Positions 55,478 to 62,750 of a DNA stretch of 64,000 bases are shown piece after piece. This DNA is from Martinezella rhizogenes (GTDB lineage: Bacteria > Pseudomonadota > Alphaproteobacteria > Rhizobiales > Rhizobiaceae). The notes beneath the pieces were generated by a model, which saw only the letters and a list, made by a program, of their open reading frames with translations, had not been told where the DNA came from and ran no database searches. Positions within the stretch are counted from its first letter, which is position 1. Every line of letters begins with the position of its first letter. Location: the NCBI RefSeq assembly GCF_027460065.1, contig NZ_JAPYZZ010000001.1:764501-828500 (forward strand), given 5' to 3'. The translations under genes were made by a program, and so were the position numbers.

Positions 55478-56677
55478 TTGTCTTCGGACCTGCGAAAACC
55501 GCTTCTGGGTCGTCAGAAAAAAAGCGTCGGCATCAACCGGCGCTTTTCCGTCATTATGCTTCTGTCGGTGCTTGCCGTTCTGTCGATCGGTGGCTTGTCC
55601 ATCTATACGGCGCTGTCGCCCGGTAATCTGCAGAAAACAGCGGCGGGACAGGATGGACAGCCGAAGCTTGCCGAAAAGACGGCTGAAAAGGCACCGGCCG
55701 ATGTGCCTGCTGCGGGTGACACCGCCGGGCTGCAGCCGCAAAGCGGTCGCTCCGGCGCCAATATCAATCGGGCGACCCTGCCTGATGGCAATGTCGTGTC
55801 GGTTTATTCTCCCCGACCCCGTGACAATGACGGCCCGGTGCTGATGAGTGGCCAGACCTACGGTCAGGATCCGCGCATGGCGACGCGGCCCAATGAGGAG
55901 TTGCTGGAGGAAACCGCCTTCGGTCAATTGCCCGTTGTCGGCACGGATGGCCTGCGGCCGATGGAGCAATATGCGCGGCCATGGTCCGGCGCACGCGGCA
56001 CCCGTGTAGCAATTGTGGTCGGCGGCCTAGGTCTCAGCCAGGCGGGTTCACAAAAGGCGATCCGGGAGCTGCCGCCGGAGGTAACACTCGGTTTTGCCGC
56101 CAGCGGCAACAGCCTGCAGCGCTGGATGCAGGACGCGCGCCGGCAAGGGCATGAGATTCTTCTGCAGATACCGCTGGAACCTTTCGGTTATCCCGGCACC
56201 AATCCCGGTCCAGACACGCTACTGGCGGGCGACCCCGCCAAGGTCAATATTGACCGGCTGCATCGCTCCATGGCGAAAATCACCAATTATACCGGTATCA
56301 TGAATTATCTCGGTGGGCGTTTCCTGGCCGAGCAGTCCGCGCTGGAGCCGGTCATGCGCGATATCGGCAAACGTGGACTGCTGTTTCTGGATGATGGCTC
56401 CTCGGCGCAGTCGCTGAGCGGTGGGATTGCGAAAGCCATTTCCGCACCGCAGGGTTTCGCGGATGTTCTGCTCGACGGAGAGGTGACCGAAGATTCCATT
56501 CTGCGCAAGCTGGACGATCTGGAGCGTATTGCGCGCCGCAACGGCCAGGCGATCGGCGTGGCCTCGGCATTCGATGAAAGCATTGCGGCGATCTCGAAAT
56601 GGTCACGCGAGGCCGGCGGGCGCGGCATCGAGATTGTCGGCGTTTCTGCGCTTGTTTCCGGGCAGGCGGGGCAGTAA
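55478..56677 (+). CDS. Divergent polysaccharide deacetylase family protein
   Basis: A 399-residue protein starting at TTG 55478 (product begins [11 protein letters not shown]), with GGACGGA 8 bases before it. One N-terminal membrane anchor lies at about 24-45 (a hydrophobic [12 protein letters not shown] core), then a Pro/Ala/Glu-rich linker. A C-terminal divergent deacetylase domain (about 170-395) contains [41 protein letters not shown] and GLLFLDDGS. The YibQ-type family is seen next to envC/ctpA in many Proteobacteria. The enzymatic activity is unproven. It is anchored in the inner membrane with the domain in the periplasm. Confidence 0.87.
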   Translation: MSSDLRKPLLGRQKKSVGINRRFSVIMLLSVLAVLSIGGLSIYTALSPGNLQKTAAGQDGQPKLAEKTAEKAPADVPAAGDTAGLQPQSGRSGANINRATLPDGNVVSVYSPRPRDNDGPVLMSGQTYGQDPRMATRPNEELLEETAFGQLPVVGTDGLRPMEQYARPWSGARGTRVAIVVGGLGLSQAGSQKAIRELPPEVTLGFAASGNSLQRWMQDARRQGHEILLQIPLEPFGYPGTNPGPDTLLAGDPAKVNIDRLHRSMAKITNYTGIMNYLGGRFLAEQSALEPVMRDIGKRGLLFLDDGSSAQSLSGGIAKAISAPQGFADVLLDGEVTEDSILRKLDDLERIARRNGQAIGVASAFDESIAAISKWSREAGGRGIEIVGVSALVSGQAGQ

Positions 56678-56723
56678 ACCTTGCCTACGCCCATTTCCGG
56701 CGCTTAGACAATGCGGGTTTCCC

Positions 56724-57236
56724 ATGACAATCAAAGCAGAAGATTTGCCTTACCGTCCCTGTGCGGGAATAATGGTTCTGAACGCTCAGGGCCTCGTCTG
56801 GGCCGGCCGGCGCATCAAGGAGGGCAACTCCGAATATGATGGCTCACCGCAATTGTGGCAGATGCCGCAGGGCGGCATCGATGATGGCGAACGGCCTCTG
56901 ACGGCTGCCATTCGTGAACTCTACGAAGAGACGGGTATGAAGACAGTGACCCTGCTTGCGGAGGCGAGCGACTGGATTCACTATGATCTGCCGCACGAAC
57001 TGATTGGTATAGGCCTCAAGGGCAAATATCGCGGCCAGGCGCAACGCTGGTTCGCGTTCCGCTTCGAGGGGGACGAGCGCGAGATCCAGATCGATCCGCC
57101 GCCTACCGGGCATTCGGCCGAATTCGACGCCTGGGACTGGAAGCCGATGGAAAGTCTTCCGGAACTGATCGTGCCCTTCAAGCGCGCGGTCTATGAACAG
57201 GTCGTGGCGGAGTTCCAGCACCTTTCCGGCAAATAA
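56724..57236 (+). CDS. rppH: RNA pyrophosphohydrolase RppH (Nudix)
   Basis: A 170-residue Nudix protein from ATG 56724; the frame open back to 56529 is inside the deacetylase gene. The N-terminal [13 protein letters not shown] is typical of RppH. The Nudix box [20 protein letters not shown] continues to TGM at residues 50-72. [11 protein letters not shown] and the final EFDAWDWKP are RppH features. It removes pyrophosphate from mRNA 5' ends to start decay. The following terminator is shared with the convergent bfr. Confidence 0.95.
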   Translation: MTIKAEDLPYRPCAGIMVLNAQGLVWAGRRIKEGNSEYDGSPQLWQMPQGGIDDGERPLTAAIRELYEETGMKTVTLLAEASDWIHYDLPHELIGIGLKGKYRGQAQRWFAFRFEGDEREIQIDPPPTGHSAEFDAWDWKPMESLPELIVPFKRAVYEQVVAEFQHLSGK

Positions 57237-57260
57237 AAAAGGCGGCCAAGGCCGCCTTTT
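57237..57260. terminator. Bidirectional terminator between rppH and bfr
   Basis: AAAAGGCGGC (57237-57246) pairs with GCCGCCTTTT (57251-57260), with a 4-base loop and runs of A and T at both sides. It can end rppH on the plus strand and bfr on the minus strand. Confidence 0.88.
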
Positions 57261-57279
57261 CCGTTCTGTCAACCAGTGC

Positions 57280-57765
57280 TTATTCCGCTTCGTTGGCGGA
57301 ATCGGCGTTGAGCTGGCCGTATTTTTCCGCGCCGATCTTGCCGAGAAGTTCGAGCTGGGTTTCGAGGAAGTCGATATGGCCTTCCTCGTCGATCAGCAGG
57401 GCTTCGAACAGCTTCATGGAGACGTAGTCTCCAGCCTCGGAACAGATATCACGCGATTTCTTGTAGGAAGTCCGTGCGTCGTATTCACCAGCGAGGTCGG
57501 CTTCCAGCACTTCCTTGACGTTCTGGCCGATGCGCAGCGGGGCCAGAGTCTGGAGGTTGGGATGACCTTCCAGGAAGATGATACGATCGATGATCTTGTC
57601 GGCGTGCTGCATCTCTTCGATGGATTCTGCACGCTCCTTCTTTGCGAGCTTGGTGAAACCCCAATCGTTCAGAAGCCGGTAGTGAAGCCAATACTGGTTT
57701 ACTGCACCGAGTTCTAGAAAAAGGGCTTCGTTAAGCCGCTCGATGACTTTTTTGTCGCCTTTCAA
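57280..57765 (-). CDS. bfr: Bacterioferritin
   Basis: A 161-residue bacterioferritin. I place the start at TTG 57765 (product begins [15 protein letters not shown] after the initiator, the usual N-terminus), with GGAG 8 bases before it; ATG 57789 is the longer alternative. Ferroxidase ligands Glu18, Glu51 and His54 are in place, with Met52 as the expected haem ligand in [10 protein letters not shown], and a second set in [12 protein letters not shown] near 127-130. It stores iron as a 24-mer shell. It overlaps the upstream bfd by 35 bases, so bfd-bfr is a coupled unit. Confidence 0.95.
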   Translation of the reverse strand: MKGDKKVIERLNEALFLELGAVNQYWLHYRLLNDWGFTKLAKKERAESIEEMQHADKIIDRIIFLEGHPNLQTLAPLRIGQNVKEVLEADLAGEYDARTSYKKSRDICSEAGDYVSMKLFEALLIDEEGHIDFLETQLELLGKIGAEKYGQLNADSANEAE

Positions 57766-58042
57766 TGTCCGCTCTCCTGTTCTCTTCATGGAATCGCTTC
57801 AGGCGGGACATAAAATCAAAAACATCGGCCTCCGTCGAGTGGCGACGGGCGTGATATTCTTCCGTGGTCTTGATGATCAGGTCGACAACGGTCGGAAAAC
57901 AGCCGCAGCAGCGACCGCGTTTTTCCATGGCGTGATACACTTTTGCAGGAACGATAAGCTGCCAACAGTCCTCATCGAGGAGTTCGTTGATGACGTCCCG
58001 GATATCGTGATCGGTAATGTAATTGCAGCTGCAAACCAGCAT
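57731..58042 (-). CDS. bfd: Bacterioferritin-associated ferredoxin
   Basis: A 103-residue protein with the BFD-type [2Fe-2S] ligands: Cys4 and Cys6 (VCSCNYIT) and Cys45 and Cys48 (RCCGCFP). The remaining 50 residues form an acidic/basic helical tail. Bfd passes electrons to Bfr to release stored iron. It precedes bfr on the same strand with overlapping coding ends. An Irr-type box lies upstream. The 103-residue length is longer than the 64-residue E. coli protein because of the C-terminal tail. Confidence 0.92.
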   Translation of the reverse strand: MLVCSCNYITDHDIRDVINELLDEDCWQLIVPAKVYHAMEKRGRCCGCFPTVVDLIIKTTEEYHARRHSTEADVFDFMSRLKRFHEENRRADIERRQKSHRAA

Positions 58043-58081
58043 GATGGACTGCCTGTATGACGCAACACGTTGTTTTCATTC

Positions 58082-58158
58082 TTAAACCAAAACAGGACAG
58101 CAAATGTCAAGAAAAACCTCTGATAGCATGGGGATCGGTTTTCTAGATTCATTCTAAA
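58082..58158 (-). promoter_or_regulatory. bfd promoter and candidate Irr box (iron control element)
   Basis: On the minus strand TTGACA (58105-58110), a 17-base spacer and GTTTAA (58082-58087) form a promoter 40 bases before bfd. TTCTAGATTCATTCTAAA (58141-58158), read on the minus strand as TTTAGAATGAATCTAGAA, closely matches the imperfect palindrome of Irr/ICE boxes in Rhizobiales (TTTAGAA-N-TTCTAAA). Irr controls iron storage genes by haem status. The remaining 58159-58306 stretch shows an ACGAAAACTGTCGT inverted repeat and is otherwise unassigned. Confidence 0.65.
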
Positions 58159-58306
58159 CTATACGAAAACTGTCGTATTTTCATTGGTTTAGCAGTTGGT
58201 GTATTGCGGTATTTTGCATTCAAGTTTTTGTGCGCGGCAAATTATCCAGTGCAATTATCACGAAAAGTTTACTGCATCCGTCGGCCGAAAGTGAGGATGG
58301 CCTGTC

Positions 58307-59032
58307 TCAGGCGAAATATTGCCCGCCATTGGCCGTCATCGTGGAGCCGGTGATGAAACCCGCCTCGTCCGACACCAGAAACAGGACACAGCGCGCGATT
58401 TCCTCCGGCTCGCCCAGCCGTCCGACGGGAATTTGCGGCACGATCCGTTCCGCCAGAACCTTTTCCGGTATCGCCCGCACCATCTCCGTGCCGATATAGC
58501 CGGGGCAGATGGCATTGACGGTGATGTTGCGGCTGGCGCCTTCCTGGGCAAGCGCCTTGGTGAAGCCGATATCACCCGCTTTCGAGGCGGAATAATTGAC
58601 CTGTCCCGCCTGTCCCTTCTGGCCGTTGATGGAAGAGATGTTGACGATCCGGCCGAAGCCGCGCTCGCGCATGCCCGGCCAGACGGGGTGCGTCATGTTA
58701 AAGACGCCGGTGAGGTTGGTGTCGATCACCTCTCGCCATTGCTGCGGCGACATTTTGTGGAACATGGCGTCGCGGGTGATGCCCGCATTGTTGACGAGCA
58801 CTTCGACCGGTCCGAGGGTTTCTTCCACCTTCGTTATGCCATTGACGCAGGCGTCGTAATCGCGAACATCCCACTGAAATGCGGGAATGCCGGTTTCGTT
58901 CTGGAATGCTTCCGCCCTGTCGGTCGTGAAGGCGTAGTTGACGGCCACGCGGTAGCCGGCTGACTGCAGGGCGCGGGCGATTGCAGCACCTATGCCGCTC
59001 GTCCCGCCGGAAATCAAAGCAACCCGGCTCAT
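58307..59032 (-). CDS. phbB: Acetoacetyl-CoA reductase PhaB/PhbB
   Basis: A 241-residue short-chain dehydrogenase from ATG 59032, with GGAGG 5 bases upstream; the frame extends 12 bases to 59044. The nucleotide loop is ISGGTSGIGAAIARAL at about 8-23, the NNAG motif follows and the catalytic YSASK is near 150. GYIGTEMVRAIPE matches PhaB. It reduces acetoacetyl-CoA to (R)-3-hydroxybutyryl-CoA with NADPH for polyhydroxybutyrate. It follows phaA after 170 bases on the same strand. Confidence 0.95.
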   Translation of the reverse strand: MSRVALISGGTSGIGAAIARALQSAGYRVAVNYAFTTDRAEAFQNETGIPAFQWDVRDYDACVNGITKVEETLGPVEVLVNNAGITRDAMFHKMSPQQWREVIDTNLTGVFNMTHPVWPGMRERGFGRIVNISSINGQKGQAGQVNYSASKAGDIGFTKALAQEGASRNITVNAICPGYIGTEMVRAIPEKVLAERIVPQIPVGRLGEPEEIARCVLFLVSDEAGFITGSTMTANGGQYFA

Positions 59033-59202
59033 ATCGGCCTCCATGACCTGTCAATGAAGCGCCTCGATATGCGAGTGCTCCTAACTATTGCGGAACTTGT
59101 TCGTCGTGCTCAACGGCCATAGAAATGCGGCCAATGGGAGGCCGCTTCTACCCTATTGTCTGCCGAACCGGAATTGCTTTTTGGTAAGCCGTAAGCGGGT
59201 TT

Positions 59203-60384
59203 TCAGAGCGCCTCGATGCACATGGCGACACCCATGCCGCCGCCGATGCAGAGCGTTGCGAGACCCTTCGACACGTTGCGGCGACGCATTTCGAAAATCA
59301 GCGTATTCAGGACGCGTGCGCCGGAAGCGCCGATCGGATGGCCGATGGCAATCGCCCCGCCATTGACGTTGACGATAGCAGGATCGAGGCCCAGTTCGCG
59401 CACGACCGCACAGGACTGGGCGGCAAAAGCCTCGTTGGCCTCGACAAGGCCAATATCGTTTATCGACCAGCCGGCCTTGGCCAGCGCCTTGCGGGAGGCG
59501 GGGATGGGACCGGTGCCCATGATCTGCGGATCAACACCGGCCGTTGCCCAGGAGGCGATACGCGCCAGCGGCTTGATGCCGCGCTTTGCCGCTTGCTGTT
59601 CCGACATCAGAAGCGTGGCGGCTGCGCCGTCATTCAGGCCGGAGGCGTTACCGGCCGTGACCGTGCCTTCCTTGTCGAAGGCGGGACGCAGCTTGGCCAT
59701 GGTTTCGATCGATGCGCCATGACGGATATGTTCGTCCGCATCGATGACGATATCGGCCTTGCGGCCCTTTACCGTGAAAGCCACGATCTCGTCAGTGAAG
59801 CGACCGGCGTTCTGCGCGGCTTCGGCCTTGTTCTGCGATGCTACTGCGAACTGGTCCTGCTCATCGCGGGAAAGCTGCCATTGGCGAGCGATGTTTTCGG
59901 CAGTGATGCCCATCGGGTATCCGTAAAAGGCGTCGGTCAGACCGTCCTTCATCATGGTATCGATCATCTTTAAGTCGCCCATCTTCACGCCGCCGCGCAG
60001 ATGGGCGCAATGGGGCGCCATGGACATGGATTCCTGGCCGCCGGCAATGATGATGGCCGCATCCCCCGTCACGATCTGCTGCATGCCCAGCGCCACGGCG
60101 CGCAGGCCCGAACCGCAGAGCTGATTGATGCCGAAGGCGGTTGCCTCCTGCGGAATGCCGGCCTTCATCGCTGCCTGCCGCGCCGGGTTCTGCCCCTCGC
60201 CTGCCGTGAGCACCTGGCCGAGAATGACCTCATCCACTTCATTGGCCGCGACGCCGGCACGTTCCAGCACCGCACTAATGACGGTGGCACCAAGTTCGTG
60301 GGCGGGCGTGTTGGCGAAGTGGCCGTTGAAAGAGCCGACGGCGGTGCGCGCGGCGCTGGCAATCACGATTGAAGGCAGGGTCAT
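59203..60384 (-). CDS. phaA: Acetyl-CoA acetyltransferase (beta-ketothiolase) PhaA
   Basis: A 393-residue thiolase of standard length. The acyl-cysteine is in INQLCGSGLRAV (about 88), with NVNGGAIAIGHPIGASGAR (about 345) and CIGGGMGVAMCIE (about 380) at the C-terminus. It condenses two acetyl-CoA to acetoacetyl-CoA, the first step of polyhydroxybutyrate synthesis. It is transcribed divergently from phaR and upstream of phbB; no synthase phaC is in the window. Confidence 0.97.
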   Translation of the reverse strand: MTLPSIVIASAARTAVGSFNGHFANTPAHELGATVISAVLERAGVAANEVDEVILGQVLTAGEGQNPARQAAMKAGIPQEATAFGINQLCGSGLRAVALGMQQIVTGDAAIIIAGGQESMSMAPHCAHLRGGVKMGDLKMIDTMMKDGLTDAFYGYPMGITAENIARQWQLSRDEQDQFAVASQNKAEAAQNAGRFTDEIVAFTVKGRKADIVIDADEHIRHGASIETMAKLRPAFDKEGTVTAGNASGLNDGAAATLLMSEQQAAKRGIKPLARIASWATAGVDPQIMGTGPIPASRKALAKAGWSINDIGLVEANEAFAAQSCAVVRELGLDPAIVNVNGGAIAIGHPIGASGARVLNTLIFEMRRRNVSKGLATLCIGGGMGVAMCIEAL

Positions 60385-60627
60385 TTCTCATCTCCTCACA
60401 TGCGGGCGGAGACTGGCAAAGCTTTTAATACAAGTCAAATGGCGAAAGTTGCTTTAAAAGATGTTGCTAAATCATGCCGGAATCTTGCGGAAAATTGCTG
60501 CGCAAAAAACAAACTGTTGCGATGCACAAAACATTTGTCAGACGGCTCATTTTGCGCATACACTTCGCGCCGGGAAGAGCAAGAAAAGCAAAAAACAAGA
60601 AAATACCATCATCGCGAGGAGGCGGGC
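60385..60627. promoter_or_regulatory. phaA-phaR intergenic control region
   Basis: The 243-base divergent gap should hold promoters for phaA (leftward) and phaR (rightward). It contains TTGCTGCGCAA (60495-60505), an inverted repeat with a TGC core, and a nearby TTGCGATGCACAA (60516-60528). PhaR-type regulators bind TGC-rich elements in other bacteria, so these are candidate operators. No promoter boxes could be placed with confidence. Confidence 0.35.
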
Positions 60628-61203
60628 ATGGCGAAACACGACGGCGAAACAATCATTAAAAAATATGCCAACCGGCGGCTCTACAATACCGGCACGAGCA
60701 CCTATGTGACGCTCGATGACCTCGCGCAGATGGTCAAGCGCGGCGAGGACTTCAAGGTTCAGGACGCCAAGTCGTCTGAGGATATCACCCACGCGGTGCT
60801 GACGCAGATCATCGTCGAACAGGAGGCAAAAACCGGCAATACGCTGCTGCCGACGGCGTTTCTGCGGCAATTGATCTCCTATTACGGCGACCAGATGCAG
60901 ATGGTCGTGCCGACATTTCTCGAACATTCGATGAAGACCTTCTCCGATCAGCAGAGCCAGATGCAGGAGCATATGGCCAAAGCTTTTGGCGACGGTTCGC
61001 TTGCCCGCAATTTTCAGGCGCCGCTGCAGATGATGGAAGAGCAGATTCGCCGCAACACGGAACTCTTCCGGCAGGCGATGCAGGGTTTCACGCCTTTCGC
61101 AATGCCGCAGGCGCCGAAGGAAACCCGCAAGCCGAATGCGTCTGAAATCGATGAGCTGAAGGCGCAGCTGCGCGCATTGCAGCAAAAACTCGATCAGCTC
61201 TGA
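60628..61203 (+). CDS. phaR: Polyhydroxyalkanoate synthesis repressor PhaR
   Basis: A 191-residue PhaR from ATG 60628, with GAGGAGG upstream; the open frame to 60400 is not part of the protein. The PHB_acc_N domain shows IKKYANRRLYNTGTSTYVTL (about 8-27), LAQMVKRGEDF and a PHB_acc block with LRQLISYYGDQMQMVVP. A C-terminal coiled coil (ASEIDELKAQLRALQQKLDQL region) closes it. It represses granule-associated genes until polyhydroxybutyrate accumulates. It is divergent from phaA. Confidence 0.95.
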   Translation: MAKHDGETIIKKYANRRLYNTGTSTYVTLDDLAQMVKRGEDFKVQDAKSSEDITHAVLTQIIVEQEAKTGNTLLPTAFLRQLISYYGDQMQMVVPTFLEHSMKTFSDQQSQMQEHMAKAFGDGSLARNFQAPLQMMEEQIRRNTELFRQAMQGFTPFAMPQAPKETRKPNASEIDELKAQLRALQQKLDQL

Positions 61204-61218
61204 TCCTGTTATGTGCGG

Positions 61219-61249
61219 GCCGATGCCGGGTTTGATCAACCGCATCGGC
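61219..61249. terminator. Hairpin between convergent phaR and MFS genes
   Basis: GCCGATGC (61219-61226) pairs with GCATCGGC (61242-61249), with an inner GGTT/AACC extension around TGATC. It lies 16 bases after the phaR stop and 16 bases before the stop of the minus-strand transporter gene. There is no T tract. Confidence 0.55.
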
Positions 61250-61264
61250 TGCTGCGTCGAACTT

Positions 61265-62641
61265 TCAGCCTGCCGCTCTTTCCGGAACGCGCAACAGCAG
61301 CAGGAAACCCGCCCCCAGGAATACGATGAGCGTGGCCATGCCGATATGGGCGGAACCGCTTATGTAGGTTGCTATGGAAAATGACAGCGTCGCCATGAAA
61401 CTCGTGGCGCGTCCGGAAAGTGCATAGATGCCGAAATAACGGCCCGCTTCCGCCACGGTGATATTGCGGGCGAGATAAGAGCGCGACGAGGCTTGAACCG
61501 GCCCGAAAGCGAGGCCGATCAGCACACCATAGAGCAGATAGGCCTTTTCCGCGCCTGTCGCGAAGATGCCGCCATTATCCGTGGTCGATAATTGCACCCA
61601 GCCGAACAGGGTGGAGCCCTTTTCCGTCGAGACGATGCCGATTGTGGCCAGCAGCAGCAGCGCCAGACTGATGAGGATAGTGATGCGCGAGCCGAGTTTC
61701 TGATCGAGCCGTCCGGCAGCAAAGCAGCCTGCGATGGCGACGACATTGAGGAGGATGCCGAAGAGACCGATTTCCATCGTCGCCCAGCCGAACATGCCGG
61801 CGGCGAAGGCACCGCCCAGAATGAGAACGCCATTGACGCCATCCTGATAGAGCATGCGCGCAATCAGAAACCGCAACAGCACGGGGCGGTAGCGAAGTTC
61901 GCGGAGCGTAATCTTCAGTTCACCAAGTCCAGCGCGGATTGCTGCTGCAAAGGGCAGACCCTTTTCGGCATCCGGGGTCAACAGGAACATCGGCAGAATG
62001 AAGACGAGATACCAGGCGGCAGCAAGCGGTCCGGTTATTCTGGCGTCCTCGCCAGTGGCCGGGTCGAGGCCGAACAGCGGTTTGATACCGGCAATCGTCA
62101 GCCCCGTCTGAGGGTTGGCGGCGAGAAGCGTCACCACCGCAATCAGCACCACCATGCCACCGAGATAACCGAGCCCCCAGGCGAGATTGGAGATGCGTCC
62201 GACGTTTTGCGGATTGGTCAGCCGCGGCATCATGGAATCGTTGAAGACAATCGAAAATTCCGCCGCGATGGAAGCGAGGATCATGCAGATGATCGGCAGG
62301 ATGATCGGCGAGCCGGGCGCCGCAAACCAGAGGAAAAACAGGCTGACGATCTTGATGACGGCAAAAAAGGCGATCCACGGTTTGCGGGCGCCGGATTGAT
62401 CGGCGATGGAGCCGAGGATGGGGGAGAAGAGGGCGATGATGATCGAGGAGACCGTCGCCATGTTGCTCCATGTCGCCTGCGCCGAAATCGGATCCTCGGT
62501 GAGGCGGGCGACGAAATAGGGGCCAAAAATGAAGGTGGTGACAACAGTGAAGAAGGGCTGCGCCGCCCAGTCGAACATGACCCAACCCCAGATGCCGCGT
62601 TTGGCAACCACTGTTTCCGCGTTCTGGGAGGGGACAGTCAT
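61265..62641 (-). CDS. MFS transporter, UMF1/Atg22-like family
   Basis: A 458-residue membrane protein with about 12 hydrophobic segments. WGWVMFDWAAQPFFTVVTTF near the N-terminus and the ARKPWIAFFAV loop after TM2-3 (ADQSGARKPW) are typical of the UMF1 family (COG2270), a branch of the major facilitator superfamily related to Atg22. A KGLPF loop and the GPVQASSRSYLARN segment near residue 380 also fit. The substrate is unknown; related eukaryotic proteins export amino acids from vacuoles. It lies downstream of the NAD-GDH gene on the same strand. Confidence 0.88.
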   Translation of the reverse strand: MTVPSQNAETVVAKRGIWGWVMFDWAAQPFFTVVTTFIFGPYFVARLTEDPISAQATWSNMATVSSIIIALFSPILGSIADQSGARKPWIAFFAVIKIVSLFFLWFAAPGSPIILPIICMILASIAAEFSIVFNDSMMPRLTNPQNVGRISNLAWGLGYLGGMVVLIAVVTLLAANPQTGLTIAGIKPLFGLDPATGEDARITGPLAAAWYLVFILPMFLLTPDAEKGLPFAAAIRAGLGELKITLRELRYRPVLLRFLIARMLYQDGVNGVLILGGAFAAGMFGWATMEIGLFGILLNVVAIAGCFAAGRLDQKLGSRITILISLALLLLATIGIVSTEKGSTLFGWVQLSTTDNGGIFATGAEKAYLLYGVLIGLAFGPVQASSRSYLARNITVAEAGRYFGIYALSGRATSFMATLSFSIATYISGSAHIGMATLIVFLGAGFLLLLRVPERAAG

Positions 62642-62706
62642 TCATCGTCCTATCGGATTATCGGGAAGGATAGAGTGCGGGATGCCGGCCATCCGCTTCG
62701 TTTGTC

Positions 62707-62738
62707 GCCACCCGGGCCGGTGACCCGGATGGCATTTT
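62707..62738. terminator. Terminator-like hairpin between NAD-GDH and the MFS gene
   Basis: GCCA-C-CCGGG (62707-62716) pairs with CCCGG-A-TGGC (62724-62733), followed on the plus strand by ATTTTT. Both neighbouring genes run on the minus strand, where the stem lacks a T tract, so it may end NAD-GDH inefficiently or block antisense transcription. Confidence 0.45.
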
Positions 62739-62750
62739 TCGGATGGTCGC

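Noticed and set aside
54018-55478. A 486-codon minus-strand open frame over ctpA
   Set aside because: Antisense to the well-supported protease; Arg- and His-rich shadow with no domain signal.
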